This document shows, piece after piece, positions 23,236-31,164 of a DNA stretch of 40,587 nt. The notes below the pieces were generated by a model, which was given only the letters and a program-made list of their open reading frames with translations, made no database searches and was not told the DNA's origin. Made by a program: the position numbers and the translations under genes. How positions within the stretch are numbered: the stretch's first letter is position 1; each line of letters opens with the position of its first letter. Source of the stretch: an uncultured Oscillospiraceae bacterium (GTDB lineage: Bacteria > Bacillota > Clostridia > Oscillospirales > Oscillospiraceae); assembly GCA_910587505.1 (NCBI GenBank), contig CAJULD010000026.1, positions 1 to 40,587 of the forward strand, given 5' to 3'.

Positions 23236-24075
23236 TCAAAGCACCTCCGTCTGATGTCTGGTTACATGGCAGTTGATATTGACCGCCACCGGCAGCCCCG
23301 CGATATGGGTGGGGTACTGCTCGATGTTCACCGCCAGCGCGGTGGTCCTGCCGCCAAAGCCCTGGGGCCCGATGCCGAGGGCGTTGATCTCCTCAAGGAG
23401 CTCCTCCTCCAGCCGGGCGTAAAAGGGAACGCTGTTCCGCCGGTCCACGGGGCGCAGGAGGGCCTTTTTGGCCAGGTACGCCGCCTTGTCAAAGGTACCG
23501 CCGATGCCGACGCCCACCACCACGGGCGGGCAGGGGTTGGGCCCCGCCTCCTCCACCGTGCGGCAGATGAAGTCCTTCACGCCCGGAAGCCCGTCGGAGG
23601 GCCTCAGCATTCCGAGCCGGCTCATATTTTCGCTGCCGAAGCCCTTGGGGGCCACGGTGATTTCCAGCCTGTCGCCGGGAACAATCTCATAATAGAGCAT
23701 GGCGGGGGTGTTGTCCCCGGTGTTTACCCGGTCCAGGGGGTCCCGGACCACGCTTTTGCGCAGATATCCCTGGTCATAACCCTGGCGCACGCCCTCGTCA
23801 ACGGCCTGGGCGATGTCGCCGCTTACATGGACCTCCTGCCCGATCTTCAGAAACACGCAGGCCAGTCCCGTGTCCTGACAGATGGGCCGGCCGCCGTCGC
23901 CGGCGAGACGGTAGTTCTCGATGATGCGGTCCAGAATCTCTCCCGCCTGGGGCCAGTCCTCCCGGCCCCGGCAGGCCTCGATACAGTTTTTCATATCCTC
24001 GGGCAGATGCCGGTTCGCGTCGATACAGAGCTTTCGCACGGTTTCCGTGATCCGCTCCGCGCTGATTTCCCGCAT
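23236..24075 (-). CDS. fumA: Class I fumarate hydratase, alpha subunit
   Basis: A 279-residue alpha subunit carrying the labile [4Fe-4S] cluster. Ligands are probably C66 (ICQDTG), C182 (GPNPCPP) and C269 (NINCHVTRH), all in family-conserved settings. It catalyses interconversion of fumarate and malate with the beta subunit. The start at 24075 follows GGAGGC; a longer frame opening at 24108 would overlap the upstream gene. It lies in the operon ubiD-ubiX-lpdD-uroD-like-fumA-fumB. Confidence 0.9.
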   Translation of the reverse strand: MREISAERITETVRKLCIDANRHLPEDMKNCIEACRGREDWPQAGEILDRIIENYRLAGDGGRPICQDTGLACVFLKIGQEVHVSGDIAQAVDEGVRQGYDQGYLRKSVVRDPLDRVNTGDNTPAMLYYEIVPGDRLEITVAPKGFGSENMSRLGMLRPSDGLPGVKDFICRTVEEAGPNPCPPVVVGVGIGGTFDKAAYLAKKALLRPVDRRNSVPFYARLEEELLEEINALGIGPQGFGGRTTALAVNIEQYPTHIAGLPVAVNINCHVTRHQTEVL

Positions 24076-24101
24076 GTGAAGCCTCCCTTTCCTTTTTCCG
24101 G

Positions 24102-25103
24102 TCAGCACACGCCGAAGTGCTCCCGGTTCCAGCGTTTGATCCCGTCGATGATGACCGGCTCCACGTGGGGGTACAGGGAGCCGGGGCCGCCGTAGGTCAT
24201 GCCGGGCATGAAGTGGGCAAGTTCGCCGTACTTTTCCAGGCAGCGGCGGACCTCGGCGCGGATCTCCTCCTCCGTGGCGTCCGCCCGGTCAACGACGGAA
24301 TCGATCCCGCCCATGAGGGCCATGCGGCCGTCCAGCCGCCGGGTCAGCCCGACGATGTCGTTGGTGGGCAGCACCCCCTGCCAGACGTCCACCCCGATCT
24401 CCGCCATGTCCTCCGCAATGGGCTCGCAGAAGGAATCGGCGTGGTGGATGACGATCACGCCGTTGGCATGGAGGTAGTCGTAGAGCTTCCGGTAGGGCTC
24501 CTTGAAGAAGGCGCGCCACACCTCGGGGGACATGAACAGACTATCCTGGGCGCCGAAGTCGTCGTGGGAGACGATGGCGTCCGGATGGAGGTTCTCCACG
24601 ATGAGCTTCATGTACTCCAGGCGGTACTCCGTGATAACGTCAATGAGCCCGTGCATCTCATCCGGGTACAGCAGCAGGTTGCACAGAGTGTCCTCAAAGG
24701 TCATCAGCATGTGCAGCTGCTCAAAGATCCCGGTGCCCATGACGGTCATGGACAGCTTCTCGCCGGTATCCATCTCCGCCCTGGCCTTCTGGACGGCCTC
24801 CCAGCCTGCGGAGCAGTTGCCCCGCAGGTCCGGGACCTTCACGTAGTCCTGCCAGGACTCGATATCCTGAATGACCTGATTTTCCGCGGTGACGATGGGC
24901 ACCGCGGCGGGCTGGTCGGCGGGGAAGGCGATGAAGGTACCCCAGCGGTCACGGGAACTGGTCCCCCGCACCCGGTTGCCCCGGACGTACCGGAACACCG
25001 GATCCCCGCCAAGGGCCTGGAAGGCGGTGTAGCAGTTAACCAGCCGGTCGGGATGTCCGCCCTTTTTCATGGTCTCCAGGAAGTTTTGCTTTTCTGTCAG
25101 CAT
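24102..25103 (-). CDS. Uroporphyrinogen decarboxylase (URO-D) family protein, methyltransferase-like
   Basis: A 333-residue TIM-barrel protein. Visible are SHDDFGAQDSLFMSPEVWRA, VIVIHHADSFCEPIAEDMAE with GVDVWQG, and MALMGGIDSV. This is the pattern of the URO-D superfamily branch that contains corrinoid-linked methyltransferases (MtaA/CmuA-type and O-demethylase relatives), where H-x-D/C residues bind zinc. No other heme gene is near, and the HemE substrate-binding N-terminal motif is not seen, so a role as HemE is unlikely. It has a good ribosome site (AAGGAGGC). No corrinoid protein is in the window. Confidence 0.75.
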   Translation of the reverse strand: MLTEKQNFLETMKKGGHPDRLVNCYTAFQALGGDPVFRYVRGNRVRGTSSRDRWGTFIAFPADQPAAVPIVTAENQVIQDIESWQDYVKVPDLRGNCSAGWEAVQKARAEMDTGEKLSMTVMGTGIFEQLHMLMTFEDTLCNLLLYPDEMHGLIDVITEYRLEYMKLIVENLHPDAIVSHDDFGAQDSLFMSPEVWRAFFKEPYRKLYDYLHANGVIVIHHADSFCEPIAEDMAEIGVDVWQGVLPTNDIVGLTRRLDGRMALMGGIDSVVDRADATEEEIRAEVRRCLEKYGELAHFMPGMTYGGPGSLYPHVEPVIIDGIKRWNREHFGVC

Positions 25104-25150
25104 GGCAGGTGGCCTCCTTATTACATTACAGAATTTTTCTTTTCGTTACC

Positions 25151-25171
25151 CCGGGGGCCGCAGGCCCCCGG
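25151..25171. repeat. GC-rich hairpin upstream of the URO-D-like gene
   Basis: CCGGGGGCC-GCA-GGCCCCCGG, followed on the plus strand by ACCTCC. It closely resembles the stem at 10323-10349 (GGGGCC-N5-GGCCCC then GGACCCCC) and is probably the same REP-like class. Confidence 0.55.
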
Positions 25172-25214
25172 ACCTCCTTTGTACCGGACATTGCCAAAAG
25201 GATGCGCACTTTCA

Positions 25215-25363
25215 GAACCTGTATTCAGAACCGGGGGATGTGGGATGGACGGGGGGGCCGTCAGACAGGGAGACTTTCCGCAGCAGCCGTCGGATTGCAG
25301 GGAAAGCGGCGCAGTGTGGCGGGAAAAGGCCGGACGGCGTTGAACGGTTATGAATACAGGTTC
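25215..25363. mobile_element. 149-bp MITE-like element with 19-bp terminal inverted repeats
   Basis: The left end GAACCTGTATTCAGAACCG (25215-25233) and the inverted right end (25345-25363; reads GAACCTGTATTCATAACCG on the minus strand) differ at one base. Directly outside lies TCA on both sides (25212-25214 and 25364-25366), consistent with a 3-bp target duplication. The inside (132 minus ends, GC-rich) has no gene. The right TCA is also the stop codon of the lpdD-like gene. A solo end lies at 12908-12926. Confidence 0.65.
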
Positions 25364-25714
25364 TCAGATCTCCTCGGCCAGCTTCTCCACAGCCTGCATG
25401 AGCTCGGAAATCTGCGCCGGGGTGATGCCGTCCACGTGAAAGCCGCCGGTGCAGACGGTCACGGCGTTTTTCCGCGCGGCTACCCGCTCCGCCAGCGCCC
25501 GGCAGATGGCCTCGTCCCTGTGGCCCGTGACGTTGAGGACGGAGGCGGTGGCGCTGCGGCGTCCGTCCCCCCGCAGGGAGGGCCGGGGAACCGCCAGCAC
25601 CGCGCAGCCGATATGGGGCGCGCTGCCGCCGTCCAGCAGCAGGCAGCAGTCCTCCCCCGCCTGCTCCGCCCGCAGCCGCAGCCGGGCAAAGGACAGCTCT
25701 ACAATCCGTTCCAT
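25364..25714 (-). CDS. LpdD-like small subunit/chaperone of a UbiD-type decarboxylase
   Basis: A 116-residue protein starting at 25714, inside the 3' end of ubiX (16-base overlap). It contains LLLDGGSAPHIGCAVLAVPR, then SVLNVTGHRDEAICRALAER and CTGGFHVDGITPAQI. The GGxxPHIG and GHRDExI...HVDxIT pattern is that of the small LpdD-type protein found with UbiX and UbiD in gallate/hydroxybenzoate decarboxylase operons, thought to help the prenylated flavin enter UbiD. The gene order ubiD-ubiX-lpdD supports it. A transposon-like element adjoins its stop codon. Confidence 0.75.
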   Translation of the reverse strand: MERIVELSFARLRLRAEQAGEDCCLLLDGGSAPHIGCAVLAVPRPSLRGDGRRSATASVLNVTGHRDEAICRALAERVAARKNAVTVCTGGFHVDGITPAQISELMQAVEKLAEEI

Positions 25715-26271
25715 CGCCGGTACCCCCTTACCTCCACGCCGAAGGGCTCCAGAAGCCTGGCGGCGATGTGGTCCACCATGTCCTCCACGCTCTCCGGGCG
25801 GTGATAGAACGTCAGCATGGGCGGGACGATCCGCACGCCGGGCAGACGGGACAGGTCCGCCAGATTTTGCAGATGAATGGCGCTCATGGGCGTTTCGCGG
25901 GCGGCCAGAACCAGGGGGCGCTGCTCCTTGATGGTTACGTCCGCCGCCCGGAGGATCAGGGAATCCGCGTACCCGGAGCGGATTCCCGCCGCAGTCTTCA
26001 TGCTGCACGGCACGATCAGCATCCCCGCCGTCCGGTAAGAGCCGCTGGCCGGTCCCGCACCCACGTCGCCGGGGGAAAACACCTCGTCCGCCAGACTCTC
26101 CAGCTCCGCAGGGGTCAGCTCCGTCTCCTGGGACAGGGTCAGCCGGGCGCCGTCGCTGACGATGAGGGCGGCGGAAAAGCCGGGGTCCTCCCGCAGAAGG
26201 CGCAGGCACCGCACGCACAGCGGCATGCCGCTGGCCCCCGTGGCGGCCACAATCAGCTTCTTTTTCTCCAC
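25699..26271 (-). CDS. ubiX: Flavin prenyltransferase UbiX
   Basis: A 190-residue flavoprotein that makes prenylated FMN for UbiD. The N-terminus IVAATGASGMPLCVRCL is the typical flavin/phosphate loop. VPCSMKTAAGIRSGYADSLI, RPLVLAARETPMSAIHLQNL and PPMLTFYHRPES are family hallmarks. The start is GTG at 26271, 10 bases after the ubiD stop, with GGAGGCG in front. Its end overlaps the lpdD-like gene. Confidence 0.95.
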   Translation of the reverse strand: MEKKKLIVAATGASGMPLCVRCLRLLREDPGFSAALIVSDGARLTLSQETELTPAELESLADEVFSPGDVGAGPASGSYRTAGMLIVPCSMKTAAGIRSGYADSLILRAADVTIKEQRPLVLAARETPMSAIHLQNLADLSRLPGVRIVPPMLTFYHRPESVEDMVDHIAARLLEPFGVEVRGYRRWNGL

Positions 26272-26281
26272 AGTCCGCCTC

Positions 26282-27736
26282 CTACAGCCACTTCTCCGGG
26301 TCCACGTCCAGAAACCGGGCCCGCCGGAAGCGCTCCTTCTGAGAAAAGGGCACCGTGCAGTCGAAGATGGTTTTGCAGGCGATGCCGTGATCCCGGATGC
26401 CGGGGGAGCAGGCGGGGTCGCTGCTGGGGTCCAGGGGATGACAGCGCACGCCGGGGATGGTAACGATGTCCGCGTCCCCCTGGAACCGGGTGTTCATGGC
26501 CCAGAGGACGTCCCCCAGATCAAAGCAGTCCACGTCCTCGTCCACCAGAAAGACATGCTTGAGCTCGCTGAAGGCGGAGAAGGCCAGGAGCGCCGCCTGC
26601 CGCTGCCGCCCCTCGTCGCTGGGGGCGCTCTTTTTAAACTGGAGCACCGCCATGTACTTCCCGCCGCCGGGAGAGGCGCAGTACACATTTTGCAGCCGCC
26701 CCGGCATGGCGTTTTCGATCATGCCGTAGATGCTGGCCTCTGTGGGGATGCCCGCCATGGATACGTGCTCCTCGCTGGGACCGATGCAGGTTTGCAGAAT
26801 GGGGCTGCGCCGGTGGGTCAGGGCCCGGACCTTAATCAGCCGGCACCGGCTGCTGGCGGGCCCGGTGTATCCGGGGAACTCCGGCATGGCGAAGCCGGTA
26901 TGGCTGTTCTGATCCTCCCGGACGCGGACGCCGGGGACGATCTCTCCCTCGATGACGTACTCCGCGTTGGCGATGGCCCGCTCCCGGATGGTCAGGCACC
27001 GGCACAGCTCCACCGGCTCCCCCCGGAGCGCTCCGGCCACCGCCAGCTCATCGTAGCCCAGAGGGGTCGTGGGCGGCTCGAAGCAGGAGCCGATGGAAAT
27101 GGCGGGGTCCACGCCGATGCTGACGGAGATGGGCAGGGGCCGGCCCAGCGCCTCCGCCCGGTCCGCCATGGCTCCGATATGCCGCGCGCCGGGGGTGAAG
27201 AAAATGGACAGCTCATCCGACCCCTGAATGCAAAGCCGGTGGATGGTCACGTCCGACAGCCCCGTGTCCGGGTGGGTGGCGTAGCACATGCCCATGGTGA
27301 TATAGGGGCCCGCGTCGTCGGGGGTATTGGTGGGGGCGGGGAGCAGGCGGTTTAAATCAAACCCCGGCCCGTCCGCGCGGTGCACCACCTGCCGGCAGGG
27401 GGGCGGGGCCTCCGTCACCACCGGGGGAACCGGGTGGTCCACGCAGTGCCAGAGCCGTTTGCCCAGCTCCTCCGGCGGGCAGTCCAGCAGGGCGGCCACC
27501 CGCTTCCGGCTGGCCAGCAGGCCGATGACCACCTGGGCGTCCGGATGACCCCTGACATTGCGAAACAGCATGGCGGGGCCCTCCTTTGTGGGCCGCATGA
27601 CCGTGCCGCCGGCCCCCACGTGGCGGTACACGCCGGACAGCTCCGCAATGGGGTCCACCTCCGACTCCGTCTCCAGAAGCTGTCCGGGAAGCGCCCGCAG
27701 CCGCTCCAGCGCGCCGCGGAGATCCATTCCAGCCAT
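26282..27736 (-). CDS. ubiD: UbiD-family decarboxylase
   Basis: A 484-residue prenyl-FMN-dependent (de)carboxylase for an aromatic or alpha,beta-unsaturated acid. Conserved parts are ITMGMCYATHPDTGLSDVTI with R167 (the Fdc1 R173 position), EPPTTPLGYDELAVAGALRG, and the acidic segment EGEIVPGVRVREDQNSHTG (E263, E265, E274) where the catalytic glutamates lie. The last segment differs from the EGPFGE-x-x-GY of UbiD itself. It resembles the gallate/phenolic-acid group that works with an LpdD protein, which is present here. The start at 27736 follows AAGGAGG. The substrate is unknown. Confidence 0.92.
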   Translation of the reverse strand: MAGMDLRGALERLRALPGQLLETESEVDPIAELSGVYRHVGAGGTVMRPTKEGPAMLFRNVRGHPDAQVVIGLLASRKRVAALLDCPPEELGKRLWHCVDHPVPPVVTEAPPPCRQVVHRADGPGFDLNRLLPAPTNTPDDAGPYITMGMCYATHPDTGLSDVTIHRLCIQGSDELSIFFTPGARHIGAMADRAEALGRPLPISVSIGVDPAISIGSCFEPPTTPLGYDELAVAGALRGEPVELCRCLTIRERAIANAEYVIEGEIVPGVRVREDQNSHTGFAMPEFPGYTGPASSRCRLIKVRALTHRRSPILQTCIGPSEEHVSMAGIPTEASIYGMIENAMPGRLQNVYCASPGGGKYMAVLQFKKSAPSDEGRQRQAALLAFSAFSELKHVFLVDEDVDCFDLGDVLWAMNTRFQGDADIVTIPGVRCHPLDPSSDPACSPGIRDHGIACKTIFDCTVPFSQKERFRRARFLDVDPEKWL

Positions 27737-27770
27737 ATGCAATCCTCCTTTGCGCCGTTTTGACGGTTCC

Positions 27771-27817
27771 ATTATAGGGGGAAAATTCTGTACAATCAAT
27801 TCTGATTGTGATATAAT
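27771..27817. promoter_or_regulatory. Divergent promoters with a LysR-type operator
   Basis: Toward ubiD (minus): TTGATT (27799-27794), 17 bases, TATAAT (27776-27771). Toward the LysR gene (plus): TGTACA (27789-27794), 17 bases, TATAAT (27812-27817). The perfect inverted repeat ACAATCA-ATTC-TGATTGT (27792-27809) covers both -35 regions. This is the classical arrangement for a LysR regulator controlling itself and the divergent operon. Confidence 0.8.
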
Positions 27818-27843
27818 TCATTCCAAATCGGGATGAGTGAGGG

Positions 27844-28776
27844 ATGGGCATGACCTTTGAACAGCTGCGGTGCCTGATTGCGGCCGCGGAGGAGGAGACC
27901 TTTTTTGCGGCCGCGGAGCGGCTGAACATGACCCAGCCCGCGCTGTCGAAACAGATCATCCGGCTGGAGCGCGAGCTGGGAATGCCCCTGTTTGACCGGA
28001 CCCGCCGCCGGGCGGCGCTGAGCGAGGCCGGACAGCTTTTCTACCGGGACGCCCTGGCCCTGGTCCGGCGGCAGCAGGAGGCCCTGGACCGGCTGGAGCG
28101 CTGCCGGCTGGCCCGGCGCGCCGCCGTCCGGGTGGGGACCCTCCCCCTGCTGGCCCAGCACCGGCTGCTGCCCCTCTTCCGGGAATTTGAGCGGCAGCAC
28201 CCGGAAATCCCCTTCACCATTGAGGAAGTGGAGGAGGCTGCCCTTCTGGCGGGGCTGGAGGCCGGGGGGTACGATCTGGTCCTGGCCCGCCAGAACATGG
28301 CGGAGGACGGACGGTACCTCTGCCAGACGCTGTCCGGGGACGAGCTGGTGGCGGCGCTGCCGGAGCATCATCCGCTTTCGGAGCGGGACGCCGTTCGTCC
28401 GGAGGAGCTGGCGGAGGAAAAGCTGATTTTGATGCACCGCAACACCTCCGTCTACCGGCTGTGCGTCCGGCTGCTGCCGGAGAAAGAGGGGCGCAGGCCG
28501 ATGCTGCGAAACGCCCGGATCGAGTCCATCCTCAGCGCCGTGGCCGCCGGAGAGGGGGTCAGCCTGCTCATGCGCAGCAGCTTTACCGTCTTCAGCAGTC
28601 CCGGCGTGGTGATCCGGCCGCTGCAGCCCCGGGTCTCCCTGCCGGTCGTGCTGGTCCGCCGCCCCGGGGGAGAGCGGGAGGAGTCTGCCCGGACGCTCGC
28701 CGGCTTCCTCTGCCAGGCCGCGGCGGAGCGGTGCGGCGGGCAGGAAACCGTATTGGATTACAGTCAACTGCTTTGA
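27844..28776 (+). CDS. LysR-family regulator, probably of the ubiD operon
   Basis: A 310-residue regulator. The N-terminal winged HTH (about residues 5-62) contains AAERLNMTQPALSKQIIRLE and the following RELGMPLFDRTRR. The rest is a periplasmic-binding-like effector domain (VRVGTLPLLAQHRLLPLF, then LVAALPEHHPL). It is divergent from ubiD across a 108-base gap holding a shared operator. The effector is probably the substrate or product of the decarboxylase (inference). Confidence 0.93.
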   Translation: MGMTFEQLRCLIAAAEEETFFAAAERLNMTQPALSKQIIRLERELGMPLFDRTRRRAALSEAGQLFYRDALALVRRQQEALDRLERCRLARRAAVRVGTLPLLAQHRLLPLFREFERQHPEIPFTIEEVEEAALLAGLEAGGYDLVLARQNMAEDGRYLCQTLSGDELVAALPEHHPLSERDAVRPEELAEEKLILMHRNTSVYRLCVRLLPEKEGRRPMLRNARIESILSAVAAGEGVSLLMRSSFTVFSSPGVVIRPLQPRVSLPVVLVRRPGGEREESARTLAGFLCQAAAERCGGQETVLDYSQLL

Positions 28777-28797
28777 CTGCAAAAGGAGAGAACGCCC

Positions 28798-29721
28798 ATG
28801 GAACTGCGTCAGCTGGAGTACTTTGTGGAGCTGTGCCGGGTGCGGAATTTCACCCGCGCGTCGGAGAACCTGAATGTGGCCCAGCCCTCCGTTACCAGGG
28901 CCATCCAGCGCCTGGAGGACGAGCTGGGGGTGCGGCTGGTGGAGCGGGACAGAAAGCCCGTGGGCCTGACGAAGGCCGGGGAGACACTGTACGCCGGGGC
29001 TCAGGAAACCCTGGAGAGGCTGGACGCCCTGGTCCGGGAGATCACCGCCGGGGCCCGGACCCGGCGGAAGGTGGTAAACATCGGCATCTCTCCCTTTACC
29101 GGCGTGCTGCTGGACCGGATGCTCACCTCCGCCGGATTTGCCCGGCAGGGCGTGTTCTTCAACATCATCCGCCGGTCCTCGGTGGAGATCGTCTCCCTGC
29201 TGCTGAGCAGGGAGCTGGACCTGGGCTGGGTAATCGGCGAGGACCTGCCGGAGGAGCTGGAGTTCCTCCCCCTGGAGACTCAGGAGGCCCTGCTGCTGCA
29301 CCCGGATCATCCCCTCTGCCGCCGGGAGACCATCTCCATCTCCGACCTGCGGGACGAGCCCCTCTCCCTCCAGACCAACAACCGCAACTCCATTCTCTCC
29401 CGGCTGGTGGTCCGGCGCTGCCGGGAGGCGGGGTTCGAGCCGGTCCAGGACATCGGCGCGCCCCAGTTCCACCCGGATCTCCACATGGCGGTGGAGTGGG
29501 TCCGGAATGGCCTGGGCCCCTCCTTCATCCCGGAACACGCGGCGGTGGACGTAATGGATCTGGCGGTCACGTCCATCTGCCCGCCCCTCACCTTCCAGAC
29601 CGGGCTGGCCCTCCGGAGGGGCGGCGGGGACCCGGAGATCCGGCGGCTGATCGGACGCATTCAGGAGCAGTACCCACGGTTTGTAACAGAATCTGTCAGA
29701 TTGCATAAAAATGTCCGATAA
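28798..29721 (+). CDS. LysR-family regulator, probably of the permease-lyase-AbgA operon
   Basis: A 307-residue LysR protein with HTH ASENLNVAQPSVTRAIQRLE and EDELGVRLVERDRK, and an effector domain (VNIGISPFTGVLLDRML, LLLHPDHPLCRRETISISDL). It follows the first LysR gene by 21 bases with AAAAGGAG in front, so the two are probably co-transcribed. The LysR-type site at 29767-29781 upstream of the permease is its likely target. Confidence 0.92.
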   Translation: MELRQLEYFVELCRVRNFTRASENLNVAQPSVTRAIQRLEDELGVRLVERDRKPVGLTKAGETLYAGAQETLERLDALVREITAGARTRRKVVNIGISPFTGVLLDRMLTSAGFARQGVFFNIIRRSSVEIVSLLLSRELDLGWVIGEDLPEELEFLPLETQEALLLHPDHPLCRRETISISDLRDEPLSLQTNNRNSILSRLVVRRCREAGFEPVQDIGAPQFHPDLHMAVEWVRNGLGPSFIPEHAAVDVMDLAVTSICPPLTFQTGLALRRGGGDPEIRRLIGRIQEQYPRFVTESVRLHKNVR

Positions 29722-29766
29722 AAATTGCCGGGTCTGTGCAAAACAATACCTCCGGAGAATCGCGCC

Positions 29767-29810
29767 ATATCCAGACGATATTTTACTTTTTTCTCCAGGA
29801 CCTCTACAAT
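29767..29810 (+). promoter_or_regulatory. Promoter and LysR-type site of the permease operon
   Basis: ATATC-N5-GATAT (29767-29781) is an inverted repeat of the T-N11-A type. It abuts TTTACT (29782-29787), and a 17-base spacer leads to TACAAT (29805-29810). The site sits just upstream of the -35, as expected for activation. Another ATATC half-site occurs at 29815-29819. Confidence 0.65.
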
Positions 29811-29861
29811 AGGGATATCCTGCCGGTCTGCCCGGCAAAACGTGTGAAGGAGGTCCCCTGT

Positions 29862-31142
29862 ATGTCCCCACTGATTATTACACTGCTCATTCTTCTCGGC
29901 GTGTTTATCGCTCTGCTCAGCGGTAAATTCTCCTACGGCGTGGTCGGCGGCGCCATTGTGGTGCTGCTGATGCTCACCGGCGTCCTCACCCCGGCGGAGG
30001 CCCTGGCCGGCTTTTCCAACACCAACGTGGTCATCATGTTCTGCATGATGGTCATGAGCGCCGGACTGATGAAGACCAGCATCATCACCCACATCGTGGG
30101 CCTTGTGGGTAAGATCGGCCGGAACGAGCGGGCCCTGATCGCCGGCTTCGGCATTATCGCCGCCATCATGGCCCAGTTTATGAACGCCTTTGTGGCGGTG
30201 GCCTGCCTGCTCCCCTTCATCACCGGCATGTGCCGGGAGCTGGGCGTCAAGCGCACCAAGGTCATCTTCCCCGTGATGATTATCGCCCTGACCTTTATCT
30301 TCTGGCTGCCCGTCGGCCAGGGCGTGGCCGGAAACTTCGCCCAACCCAACGGCTACCTGGAGAGCTACGGCAGCGACATCCGCTTCACCATGTTTGACAT
30401 GACCATCGCCCGCCTCCCCGGCGCCATCATTCAGACGCTGTTCGCCATCTTCGTCCTGCCCCGGTTCTGCCCGGACGAGCCCAGTCAGGGCGTGCGGGAC
30501 GACATGGGCCGGGAGGTCCAGAAGAGCACCCTGGCTCCCTGGCGGGAGACCGCGGCCTATATCATCACCGCCGGCACCATCCTGCTCATGATTCTGGCCG
30601 GCACCCTGGGCCTGAACGTGTGCATGCTGGCCTGCATCGGCGCGTTCCTCATGCTGCTCACCGGCGTCATGAACGACAGGGAGGCCGTGGGCGCGGTGAA
30701 CTGGGGGATGATCTTCCTCTTTGCCGGGGTCCTTCCCCTGGCCACGGCCCTGACCAACACCGGGGCCAGCGACGTCATCGCCGACTTTATCGTCACCCTC
30801 ATCGGCGGCAGCACCAACCCCTGGGTGATCTCCATCGTCTTTGTGACCATCAGCTTCGTGAGCACCCAGTTCCTGTCCAACACCGCCTGCGTGCAGGTGT
30901 TCATGCCCCTGGTCCTCATGGTCTGCATCCGGCTGGGCATGAACCCCATCGGAGCCATGGGACTGGTCAACATCGGCTGCACCGCCTCCTATCTCACCCC
31001 CATGGCCAACCCCGGCATCCCTCTGTGCATGGCCGCCGGCGGCTACAGCCTGAAGGACTGTGTGAAGATCGGCATCCTGCCGGGCCTCCTCATCTGCGCG
31101 GTGGGCGTGGTCTGGTGCTCTCTCTTCTTCCCGGCATACTGA
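29862..31142 (+). CDS. SLC13/DASS-type anion permease
   Basis: A 426-residue inner-membrane transporter with about eleven hydrophobic segments. The two-fold repeated layout has GFSNTNVVIMFCMMVMSAGL in the first half and STQFLSNTACVQVFMPLVLM in the second, where SNT-type motifs bind sodium and carboxylate in this superfamily. Such permeases import dicarboxylates or other organic anions. The start at 29862 is set by GAAGGAGGT; the longer frame runs through the promoter. First gene of an operon with the lyase (22-base gap) and the AbgA-type hydrolase. Confidence 0.85.
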   Translation: MSPLIITLLILLGVFIALLSGKFSYGVVGGAIVVLLMLTGVLTPAEALAGFSNTNVVIMFCMMVMSAGLMKTSIITHIVGLVGKIGRNERALIAGFGIIAAIMAQFMNAFVAVACLLPFITGMCRELGVKRTKVIFPVMIIALTFIFWLPVGQGVAGNFAQPNGYLESYGSDIRFTMFDMTIARLPGAIIQTLFAIFVLPRFCPDEPSQGVRDDMGREVQKSTLAPWRETAAYIITAGTILLMILAGTLGLNVCMLACIGAFLMLLTGVMNDREAVGAVNWGMIFLFAGVLPLATALTNTGASDVIADFIVTLIGGSTNPWVISIVFVTISFVSTQFLSNTACVQVFMPLVLMVCIRLGMNPIGAMGLVNIGCTASYLTPMANPGIPLCMAAGGYSLKDCVKIGILPGLLICAVGVVWCSLFFPAY

Positions 31143-31164
31143 TAAATAAAGGAGCGCGGTAACA

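Noticed and set aside
24102..25103. hemE (heme biosynthesis) for the URO-D family gene
   Set aside because: No other tetrapyrrole gene is nearby. The N-terminal substrate motif of HemE is not seen, and the sequence style is that of the methyltransferase branch.
27796..29871. 691-codon frame on the minus strand opposite both LysR genes
   Set aside because: It is a shadow of high third-position GC. It would cover two regulators with clear HTH motifs and ribosome sites, and it shows no recognisable domain itself.
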